NCBI GenBank assembly: GCA_002787175.1 | Contig: PCWC01000071.1 | Coordinates: 1-5,028, forward strand | Source: Parcubacteria group bacterium CG11_big_fil_rev_8_21_14_0_20_39_22 | GTDB taxonomy: Bacteria > Patescibacteriota > Minisyncoccia > Phycocordibacterales > GCA-002787175 | Reading direction: 5' to 3' | Length of the DNA stretch: 5,028 nt | Shown here: one piece after another, positions 1-4,945 of the stretch | How positions within the stretch are numbered: the first letter of the stretch is position 1 | Layout of the letters: each line of letters opens with the position of its first letter | Notes under the pieces: generated by a model | What the model saw: the letters and a program-made list of their open reading frames with translations, nothing else | Database searches by the model: none | What the model was told of the DNA's origin: nothing | Program-made: the position numbers and the translations under genes

Positions 1-3
1 TGT

Positions 4-25
4 TCCGCGCCGTTCGGATTTTTTT
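4..25 (+). terminator. Possible intrinsic terminator of an upstream gene
   Basis: TCCG (4-7) can pair with CGGA (15-18) around a 7-base loop, and seven T follow directly (19-25). The stem is only four pairs and the window starts just before it, so this may be the visible part of a terminator for a plus-strand gene lying to the left. It is weak on its own. Confidence 0.35.
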
Positions 26-37
26 AATGATTTTGCC

Positions 38-61
38 ATATCTCTATATTACTAGAGATGT
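38..61. repeat. Small inverted repeat upstream of the pilin-like gene
   Basis: ATCTCTA (40-46) and TAGAGAT (53-59) are perfect inverted copies separated by six bases. One wobble pair and one A-T pair extend the stem to 38-61. No T-run follows, so it is not a terminator. It lies about 35 bases upstream of the -35 box at 95-100 and could be an operator or a chance hairpin in AT-rich DNA. No function can be assigned. Confidence 0.3.
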
Positions 62-94
62 TGCAATTATTTCTTGAATTCAGCAAATTATTAT

Positions 95-123
95 TTGACA
101 TTAGTCTAATAATATGATATTAA
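95..123 (+). promoter_or_regulatory. Extended -10 promoter, apparently leaderless
   Basis: A perfect -35 TTGACA (95-100) is followed after 17 bases by TATTAA (118-123), which has the extended -10 dinucleotide TG at 115-116. Transcription would be expected about seven bases after the -10, at 130-131, which is the A of the ATG at 131. No Shine-Dalgarno is present before that ATG. The mRNA is therefore probably leaderless or nearly so. Confidence 0.7.
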
Positions 124-130
124 ATAAATT

Positions 131-448
131 ATGCCACAATTACTTTCAACAACAATATCTTTAATACTTGGCTCTGTACTCGTAATAAACGGGGTAGCTG
201 TAAAAACCGATGATATAATCGCCGATGCGACTACAGCGGTAAATGGTGCAAACTTGCACCAAATTGCTACCGTACTTGAGGTCTATTATATGGATCATGA
301 CGAATACCCGGAAGTTAAAGGGGGAGCGGAACTTATCGATTTATTCAGGGAAGAGGGTTATATAAGAAATCGACCTCTTGATCCTAAGATATTCCAATAT
401 GAAACAATATTGGGTGGACAAGATTATATATTGGAGATAAATAAATAG
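131..448 (+). CDS. Small GspG/pilin-like hypothetical protein lacking the prepilin motif
   Basis: This is a 105-residue protein. Residues 4-24 are hydrophobic and could be a membrane anchor or signal segment. Residues 42-62 (LHQIATVLEVYYMDHDEYPE) match the pattern at the end of the long helix of GspG-type pseudopilins and type IV pilins, where an helix ending in a YY-D-YP pattern is typical. The tail also fits: a glycine-tyrosine-isoleucine stretch, PLDP (82-85), a Q-Y pair and DYIL (98-101) resemble the 'DP...Y.Y...Y.L' end of this family in Parcubacteria. The prepilin peptidase signature (G followed by F-T/S and E at position 5) is missing, and an in-frame TAA at 125-127 rules out a longer N-terminus. 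It may be an envelope protein derived from a pseudopilin rather than an assembled pilin. The gene stands alone, with its own promoter and terminator. Confidence 0.65.
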   Translation: MPQLLSTTISLILGSVLVINGVAVKTDDIIADATTAVNGANLHQIATVLEVYYMDHDEYPEVKGGAELIDLFREEGYIRNRPLDPKIFQYETILGGQDYILEINK

Positions 449-453
449 AGAAA

Positions 454-479
454 TGTCCGCTATACTGGCGGCATTTTTT
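454..479 (+). terminator. Intrinsic terminator of the pilin-like gene
   Basis: TGTCCGC (454-460) pairs with GCGGCA (468-473), with one T bulged, and six T follow (474-479). It begins five bases after the stop codon at 446-448, a normal place for a factor-independent terminator. Confidence 0.75.
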
Positions 480-520
480 GTTATAAAAAGCAAAGAATGG
501 AAAATTGCTCTGGTAAGCAC

Positions 521-548
521 TTGTATATCGAGAATCTTTAGCTATCTA
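521..548 (+). promoter_or_regulatory. Candidate promoter of the flavoprotein gene
   Basis: TTGTAT (521-526) and TATCTA (543-548) are separated by 16 bases, about 36 bases before the ATG at 585. An overlapping TATATT (547-552) is an alternative -10. The matches are moderate. A promoter somewhere between the terminator ending at 479 and the start at 585 is expected because the upstream gene is terminated. Confidence 0.35.
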
Positions 549-573
549 TATTTAATGGTCCGAACAATGTGTT

Positions 574-577
574 AGGA
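574..577 (+). promoter_or_regulatory. Shine-Dalgarno AGGA that sets the flavoprotein start
   Basis: AGGA lies seven bases before the ATG at 585, a standard spacing. The next in-frame ATG (597) would be 19 bases away, so 585 is the better start. This is the only gene in the window with a clear Shine-Dalgarno. Confidence 0.6.
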
Positions 578-584
578 TAGCAGG

Positions 585-1886
585 ATGAAACAAGCAATGA
601 CGGTCAAGAATGCATGCGACAGCGTCTGGGATGTAGTGGTTATCGGCGGAGGACCATCGGGGATGATGGCCGCCGGACGTGCCGCAGCACGAGGCGCCAA
701 GGTGTTGCTTATTGAGAAAAACTCCATCCTCGGTAAAAAACTTCTCATCACCGGCGGCGGCAGATGTAATGTTACCAACGCGGAGCTTGATACCCGAAAA
801 TTTCTCGATAAATTCAAGGAGAATAATAAATATCTCTTTTCAGCTTTTTCGCAATGGGGTGTCAAAGAGACCTTGGATTTTTTCCATGGATTTTCCATGA
901 ACACGAAAGAGGAGGCGGAGCGGCGCGTCTTTCCCGAAAGCAATAAGGCGGAGTCGGTGTGGAAAGTGTTAGTGAAATATATTGAACAGGGAGGTGTTAC
1001 CGTGCTCTCTGATACGGAAGTAGCCGGATTTATTACGAAAGAGAAAAACATTACCGCAATACACTTGAAGAGTGGTAAGGAAATCAACGCAGGAGCGTTT
1101 GTTTTGGCAACAGGGGGCAAATCGCATCCAGAAACAGGATCAACAGGCGAGGGATTTGAATGGCTTACATCAATCGGCCACACTATCACTGAACCGAGCA
1201 CGTCGCTTGTGCCGATAACCATACGTGACGAGTGGGTGAAGAAGCTCAAAGGAGTAACGCTTCAAAACATAAAAATCTCCCTTTTCCAAAATGAGGTAAA
1301 ACAGTCTTCGGCAATGGGGAAAATACTTTTTACTCATTTCGGTGTAAGTGGTCCAACAATACTCAACATGAGTAGCGAAGTGAGAGAACTTATGAAGTAC
1401 GGAAAGGTAACAATTTCACTGGATATCCTACCGACTGATGACCATGGCACGCTCAATAAGAGACTTCAGGATGTATTCAAGGAACATAGTAACAAAAAAT
1501 TCAAAAACAGCTTAAGTACGATCATCCCTTCGGCGCTCTGCCCGATCATCATAGAACAATCGGGCATTAACGCGGAGAAATGGAGCAACAGTGTCACCCG
1601 CGAGGAACGTCTGAAGCTGATTTCATTACTCAAAAATATTCCTCTCCAGGTTAAAGGCCTCCTCGGGGCGGACAAAGCGATCGTAACATCGGGAGGTGTG
1701 GAACTTCGGGAGGTTGACTTCAAAACTATGAGCTCTCGCATTTTCCCAAATCTATACCTTGTCGGAGATGTTCTTGATATTGACAGACCCTCTGGAGGAT
1801 ACAGTCTTCAGCTTTGCTGGACTACCGGCTTCGTCGCTGGAAATTCCATACCACTGAAGAACTATCTGACTTCTTTAAAAACTTGA
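585..1886 (+). CDS. HI0933/YhiN/BaiN-family FAD-dependent oxidoreductase
   Basis: This 433-residue cytosolic flavoprotein is full length for the HI0933-like family (usually 390-430 residues). Seen in order: the Rossmann dinucleotide motif IGGGPSG (20-26) with the ribose-binding acidic residue E44 at the end of the second strand; the family signature GGGRCNVTN (57-65); a second FAD-contact motif LATGG (174-178) followed by GSTGEG (185-190); a middle domain with LFTHFGVSGP (248-257); IVTSGGV (366-372); and the C-terminal FAD motif GDVLDID (394-400) followed by GGYSLQ (404-409). Members bind FAD and are thought to be NAD(P)H-dependent reductases. The Clostridium scindens member BaiN was reported to act on bile-acid intermediates, but the substrate in most bacteria is unknown, so I give no gene symbol. 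The gene is monocistronic. Its first third looks visibly richer in G+C than its neighbours, which may mean transfer. It ends in TGA. Confidence 0.93.
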   Translation: MKQAMTVKNACDSVWDVVVIGGGPSGMMAAGRAAARGAKVLLIEKNSILGKKLLITGGGRCNVTNAELDTRKFLDKFKENNKYLFSAFSQWGVKETLDFFHGFSMNTKEEAERRVFPESNKAESVWKVLVKYIEQGGVTVLSDTEVAGFITKEKNITAIHLKSGKEINAGAFVLATGGKSHPETGSTGEGFEWLTSIGHTITEPSTSLVPITIRDEWVKKLKGVTLQNIKISLFQNEVKQSSAMGKILFTHFGVSGPTILNMSSEVRELMKYGKVTISLDILPTDDHGTLNKRLQDVFKEHSNKKFKNSLSTIIPSALCPIIIEQSGINAEKWSNSVTREERLKLISLLKNIPLQVKGLLGADKAIVTSGGVELREVDFKTMSSRIFPNLYLVGDVLDIDRPSGGYSLQLCWTTGFVAGNSIPLKNYLTSLKT

Positions 1887-1986
1887 AATAACTCCATTTT
1901 CTCTTCCCTCCGCCAACGTTTAATTTCTACTTCCGTTAGTCTTGCTTCCCGTAATGTTTCAAATCCTTAGACGCAGAAAGTACTGC

Positions 1987-2016
1987 AAATGCCCGCCGAA
2001 ATTGGCGGGCATTTTT
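1987..2016 (+). terminator. Strong intrinsic terminator between convergent genes
   Basis: An 11-bp perfect stem (AAATGCCCGCC at 1987-1997 with its complement at 2004-2014) closes a 6-base loop and runs into a T-tract (2012-2016). It lies 100 bases after the flavoprotein stop. Read from the minus strand, the same hairpin is followed by only ATTTGC, so it is a weaker stop for the membrane-protein transcript coming the other way. That transcript has no better terminator between its stop at 2115 and this hairpin. Confidence 0.85.
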
Positions 2017-2114
2017 GTAATTTGCAAATTAGATACAAGCAAATATGTTTCTCATACCACACCTCATAAAGAATGAATAATACGACCGATCTGTTCCAAG
2101 GAAGGACCTACTGA

Positions 2115-3290
2115 TTAAAACTGTTCCGAGTAATTACCGTAATATTCGGAATAAGCTGATTCTATAAATTCGCGGGCATTTATGGAGTTTTCGGGAACCT
2201 CGACTCTAATTGGCTCGTCAAAGCGACTTAAATTCAAATCCAGGTCTAAGTTTCCTTCAAAGGGAAAATCTTCGTAAGAGGTAACATCGACGGTCAAGGT
2301 AAGACGGTAAAGGAGATTATCTCTTGTTCCAACAAATAGTTTAAAGTTTTTGAATTCGACATTTTCAAGATATTTTGAAAAATCAGCAAAGTCTTCTTCG
2401 GAAACCATCTCGTACTCATCTTTAAGTTCCCTAAACATACCCCGAAGTCTAAGCTCATTTAGCTCAATATCTATTAACTGCATTTTCTTACCGTTTAAAT
2501 CTGTTTTTTCTCCTTTTGAAAAAGACACTGGTTCGTATTTTTCATATAAGTCTTGCAAAATGAGTACATTTTCATCCGATTCTTCTTCAAAGCTTGAAAT
2601 TTCTTGATTATATTCACCGTAAACTGATTCCAAATCATTGCTATTGAAAGAAAGCCAGATACCGTCTTCAGGCACAGGTAAGCCGATTAAAAGACCAGCA
2701 CTTTGTGGTACTTTAAAGTAAAAAGTACCATCTCTATACCTGGTTTCTAAAGTAATAGTAATTTCAGCCGGAAGACCTGGCAATTGTGATTTTAAAGAGG
2801 TTGTATTGTTGCCGGTAGGAAAGTTGTCGATATCAGCATCTCCTTGTGTTGATATTTTTACATCTACAGGATATTTATCAAATCCATCTGAATATGATCC
2901 TTTTACAGACAAAGTTCCATTATAAGAAAGGAATTTTAAGGTCTTTAGATTATTTATCGCATCGGTAATTATATCTTTAGAAGTTTTAAGGGCTCCAAGG
3001 ACACCCCAGACAACTCCGGCAGATATAACCAAAACAACCGCTGTTATGACTAAAGTTATAATTATTTTTGTATATAAACCCTTTTTCTTCTTTTCTATGT
3101 ATAGAGGTGTAGATTCGGCGACTTGGCTAAACTCACTTTCAAAACCAGCTTGTTTGTACCCTCTGGAAACACTCTCGTATTCCCAACCTTTATCTAAAAG
3201 AGCTTTTACTATATCGCCATCCGAGACTCCAGAAGACCGAGCAGTGACTATGTAATTTATAAGTTCGGTCGGAACTTGATTTTCATTCAT
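2115..3290 (-). CDS. Membrane-anchored protein with CPR-type N-terminal helical motif
   Basis: I do not recognise a named family for this 391-residue protein. Residues 9-49 form a short amphipathic helical module (YIVTARSSGVSDGDIVKALL, then a GW pair and a terminal GY) of a kind often seen at the N-terminus of Parcubacteria membrane proteins, where 'GVSD-E-I-ALL--GW' is typical. A basic patch (KKKK at 67-70) precedes one strong membrane segment (about 76-97), which predicts the N-terminus inside and residues 100-391 outside the membrane. The outer part alternates polar and hydrophobic residues, as in beta-strands, with an acidic helical stretch near 285-312. It ends with a strand and a 'DEPIRVEVPEN' turn (358-368) that loosely recalls LppX/LolA-like lipid-binding folds; that comparison is a guess. 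The start at 3290 has no Shine-Dalgarno. It follows xer by 39 bases in the same direction and is probably cotranscribed with it. Confidence 0.8.
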   Translation of the reverse strand: MNENQVPTELINYIVTARSSGVSDGDIVKALLDKGWEYESVSRGYKQAGFESEFSQVAESTPLYIEKKKKGLYTKIIITLVITAVVLVISAGVVWGVLGALKTSKDIITDAINNLKTLKFLSYNGTLSVKGSYSDGFDKYPVDVKISTQGDADIDNFPTGNNTTSLKSQLPGLPAEITITLETRYRDGTFYFKVPQSAGLLIGLPVPEDGIWLSFNSNDLESVYGEYNQEISSFEEESDENVLILQDLYEKYEPVSFSKGEKTDLNGKKMQLIDIELNELRLRGMFRELKDEYEMVSEEDFADFSKYLENVEFKNFKLFVGTRDNLLYRLTLTVDVTSYEDFPFEGNLDLDLNLSRFDEPIRVEVPENSINAREFIESAYSEYYGNYSEQF

Positions 3291-3329
3291 AATAATCTAA
3301 TTTTTAAAAAAGAATCTAACGTGATAAGG

Positions 3330-4283
3330 TCAATCGTTACTTGATTCTAACTTATTTCCTCTTTTATTGTGGAACTTTTTGTGGACATCTCGAAGATGCG
3401 AGTCTGTTATATGAGTGTAAATTTGGGTAGTGGATATATGAGCGTGACCGAGAAGTGTCTGCACACTCCTTATATCGGCGCCGTTTGATAATAAATCGGT
3501 TGCAAAGCTATGTCTAACCCCGTGAGGTGTGACTTTTTTATCTCCGAGTCCTGCAATAATGGCGTAATGCTTTATTATCCTCTCTATAGAACGTGGAGTA
3601 AGACGCCGAGAATCTTTTTTGGCTGCTCCGGGCCCAAATTGTATAAATAAAGCATCGTCGATATCCGTTCGTTTTCCGAGGTATTTTTTTATTGAATTTT
3701 TGGCTTCTTCGGAGAGGAAAACCACTCTAACTTTCTCACCCTTACCACGAATCGAAAATTCGTCTACAGAAAGATCAATCTCTCTCGGAAGGGAACACAG
3801 CTCTGAGACCCGAAGTCCCGTCGAGAATAAAAGCTCAAGTATAGCTCGATCGCGAAGCGATTTTATATCGTCACCGGAAGGGGAGGAAAGCAATCTCAGC
3901 AATTCTTCTTTGGTAATGATATCAAGTGACCTCTCTCCAACTTTGGCAAGCTCTATTTTATCAGGAGAAACTGTTTTAATACCTTGTTTTGTAAGATACT
4001 TTAGAAACGATCTCAGAGCTATAAGGTAATAATTTTGGGTTTTCTTCTTCATTGTCTCGGTATTTTTACCACCCAGTGTCTTACTGCCCGCTTGACGATT
4101 TAACCATAGGCGAAATTCTCTTATGTTCTCTTCAGTTATTTTGGAAGGTTCTCTGACTTTGGAAAAATCGAGAAACCTGTTCAAATAGCGGTCGTAATTC
4201 TCGACTGTTTTAAGACTTCTTCCTTTTTCTATCTCTATGTACTCAAGAAATCTTCTTTTTAGTTCAAATAGATCTTTTACCAT
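3330..4283 (-). CDS. Tyrosine recombinase, XerC/XerD type
   Basis: This 317-residue site-specific recombinase is slightly longer than the usual 295-300. The N-terminal SAM-like core-binding domain spans about 5-100 and has a basic loop at about 65-82 that is probably the extra length. The catalytic domain runs from about 120 to 300, and all the active-site residues are visible: R158 in STGLRVSELCSL, the hairpin lysine K181 in GKGEKVR, H254 and R257 in HGVRHSFATDLL, H280 in LLGH, and the nucleophile Y289 in STTQIYTH. The last motif is the classic Xer form, which argues against an integron integrase or a phage integrase. The likely role is chromosome dimer resolution at a dif site together with FtsK. 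XerC and XerD cannot be separated from sequence alone, and lineages with one Xer use it as a homomer. The start ATG has no Shine-Dalgarno, but a TATAAT lies nine bases upstream, so the mRNA may be nearly leaderless. It ends in TGA. Confidence 0.93.
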   Translation of the reverse strand: MVKDLFELKRRFLEYIEIEKGRSLKTVENYDRYLNRFLDFSKVREPSKITEENIREFRLWLNRQAGSKTLGGKNTETMKKKTQNYYLIALRSFLKYLTKQGIKTVSPDKIELAKVGERSLDIITKEELLRLLSSPSGDDIKSLRDRAILELLFSTGLRVSELCSLPREIDLSVDEFSIRGKGEKVRVVFLSEEAKNSIKKYLGKRTDIDDALFIQFGPGAAKKDSRRLTPRSIERIIKHYAIIAGLGDKKVTPHGVRHSFATDLLSNGADIRSVQTLLGHAHISTTQIYTHITDSHLRDVHKKFHNKRGNKLESSND

Positions 4284-4291
4284 ATTGTTAT

Positions 4292-4298
4292 AATTATA
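4292..4298. repeat. Left target-site duplication of element A
   Basis: AATTATA, identical to the bases at 4555-4561. The next base on each side of the pair is also C, but on the left that C is the first base of the inverted repeat, so the duplication is seven or eight bases. The TATAAT of the xer promoter is part of it. Confidence 0.7.
4293..4298 (-). promoter_or_regulatory. -10 box of xer, lying inside the target duplication of element A
   Basis: On the minus strand TATAAT (4298 down to 4293) lies nine bases before the xer ATG, which would put transcription start 2-5 bases before the codon. No good -35 is found 16-18 bases upstream. That position is now occupied by the end of element A (GGAGGT at 4321-4316). 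The hexamer belongs to the direct repeat AATTATA that flanks element A, so a second copy sits at 4556-4561. Confidence 0.5.
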
Positions 4299-4554
4299 CT
4301 TTGAGTTACGAAACTACCTCCTACTGTCATGCCTACGGCAGATCTACCGAAGGTATGACGAAATTCCGAATCGGAGCTACGCCTTGTTCAAAATTTTTCA
4401 CCAATACCTATTCGCATGCGCTATTCGTTAATCGTATCTACGACATTAAACTTCCGCCGACGCTAAAGCTTTGGCGAGACAAGGCAAAATTTTTGACTTC
4501 GCTTCGGCAGAAACCACAATTTCCTCGTGACGAAGTTAGTTTCGTAACTCAAAG
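4299..4554. mobile_element. Element A: MITE-like element with perfect 18-bp terminal inverted repeats
   Basis: CTTTGAGTTACGAAACTA (4299-4316) is repeated as an exact reverse complement at 4537-4554. AATTATA stands directly outside both ends (4292-4298 and 4555-4561). The direct repeat becomes eight bases, AATTATAC, if the first C of the left end is counted. The 256-bp body has no transposase. Inside are a 34-nt imperfect palindrome near the left end, a GCCTTGT/ACAAGGC stem (4381-4387 with 4479-4485) roughly centred on the element, a CGCTAAAGCTTTGGCG hairpin (4461-4476), and CAAAATTTTT as a direct repeat (4389-4398 and 4485-4494). Short terminal inverted repeats, target duplication, small size and lack of a gene define a non-autonomous element. 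I cannot name the parent transposase family; a 7-8 bp duplication fits several. Confidence 0.8.
4326..4359. repeat. 34-nt imperfect palindrome inside element A
   Basis: The arms read GTCATGCCTACGGCAGATCT leftward and AGATCTACCGAAGGTATGAC rightward, sharing the central AGATCT (4340-4345). They pair at 14 of 17 positions on each side of the centre. It lies only ten bases inside the left inverted repeat and has no counterpart at the right end, which makes the element asymmetric. Confidence 0.7.
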
Positions 4555-4561
4555 AATTATA
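4555..4561. repeat. Right target-site duplication of element A
   Basis: AATTATA, matching 4292-4298. On the minus strand it provides a second TATAAT that keeps the original DNA upstream of it and points into the element. Confidence 0.7.
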
Positions 4562-4619
4562 CCGTGTCTCTCAATGTTATGTATAGTGTCGCAAAATGTA
4601 AATTGAAGATGTAGTTGAG

Positions 4620-4650
4620 AAAAAAAATAGTACGCGATCGCGTACTATTT
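4620..4650 (-). terminator. Minus-strand terminator built on a 26-bp perfect palindrome
   Basis: The bases 4625-4650 are a perfect palindrome centred on GCGATCGC (4634-4641). Read on the minus strand the hairpin runs into eight T (complement of A 4620-4627). On the plus strand it is followed only by TTTAC. This fits a terminator for the minus-strand gene that ends at 4945. It also isolates xer from transcription coming from the right. Confidence 0.7.
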
Positions 4651-4760
4651 ACAATTTAGTCTATTGGGAGACTTCATAATGCAATCCTTAATTGAGATGG
4701 TATAAAAACTTGTCGCTATGAGTGGCAGGGTAGGATTTGAATAATTTTTATATAATTTAA

Positions 4761-4945
4761 GAACCTATCTCCAATCTCGCATCCGAAGAAAATGGCAAAA
4801 TTTCCAGTCAAAAATCAAGCTGGAAGTCGAAATGAACCGAGGTTCATAGAGACTGAAGCGAGAGGTTTTTGATGGAAATTTTGCCATTTTAACAGATGAG
4901 CCATATTTATGACCCCTTTGTGGCGATGAGATTGTGAACAGGTTC
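4761..4945. mobile_element. Element B: hairpin MITE with IS5-like ends
   Basis: GAACCTATCTCCAATCTC (4761-4778) and the reverse complement of 4928-4945 (GAACCTGTTCACAATCTC) agree at 14 of 18 positions. The trinucleotide TAA lies directly outside both ends (4758-4760 and 4946-4948). Inside are perfect 18-bp arms (4789-4806 with 4873-4890, beginning AAAATGGCAAAATTTCCA), extended by TCAAAAA/TTTTTGA past one bulged G, and a central hairpin (4825-4854). The element is therefore nearly one long foldback of 185 bp, apart from about 27 extra bases on the right side (4891-4927). There is no coding sequence. A 3-bp TNA duplication and GAACCT-type ends are known for IS5-family elements of the IS1031/IS427 kind; the link is an inference. 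Confidence 0.8.
4825..4854. repeat. Central hairpin of element B
   Basis: ATGAACC (4832-4838) pairs with GGTTCAT (4841-4847), practically a six-pair stem with a CGAG loop. After a symmetrical 3+3 base internal loop, AGTC (4825-4828) pairs with GACT (4851-4854). It is the tip of the long foldback. Confidence 0.65.

Larger units (their letters stand above)
4284..4944. other. 661-bp non-coding region between xer and the right-hand gene
   Basis: No gene is supported here. An open frame on the plus strand (4301-4606) covers element A and runs out of it, but it has no Shine-Dalgarno, no recognisable motifs, and begins inside a terminal inverted repeat. The region holds two MITE-like elements (4299-4554 and 4761-4945), a minus-strand terminator (4620-4650), and about 110 bases (4651-4760) with only a weak 5-bp stem (AGTCT 4658-4662, AGACT 4669-4673). 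Without the two elements the spacing between genes would be about 210 bases. Confidence 0.7.

Noticed and set aside
572..1249. A 225-codon minus-strand open frame opposite the flavoprotein gene
   Set aside because: It is fully antisense to a gene with clear family motifs. The translation is serine/proline-rich without any pattern of its own.
2019..2030. The 12-bp palindrome AATTTGCAAATT after the terminator
   Set aside because: It is short, AT-rich and has no partner site, so chance is the simplest explanation.
3619..4029. A 136-codon plus-strand open frame opposite xer
   Set aside because: It lies antisense to the catalytic domain of the recombinase, and its serine/arginine-rich translation is typical of a shadow frame.
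4289..4298. The palindrome TATAATTATA before xer as a possible dif or Xer-binding site
   Set aside because: It is only ten bases, AT-only, and lacks the two 11-bp half-sites and 6-bp spacer of a dif site. It is better explained as the -10 region plus the element A target duplication.
4299..4554. Element A as an integron attC site next to an integrase
   Set aside because: The ends are perfect inverted repeats with a target duplication, no attC core motifs are seen, and the recombinase has Xer and not integron-integrase features.
4301..4606. A 101-codon plus-strand open frame across element A
   Set aside because: It begins inside a terminal inverted repeat, has no ribosome site, no recognisable motif, and its composition follows the nested palindromes of the element.
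4681..4760. Possible tRNA or small RNA before element B
   Set aside because: No cloverleaf arms or T-loop consensus can be formed. Only a weak 6-base inverted pair (AATCCT/AGGATT) is present.
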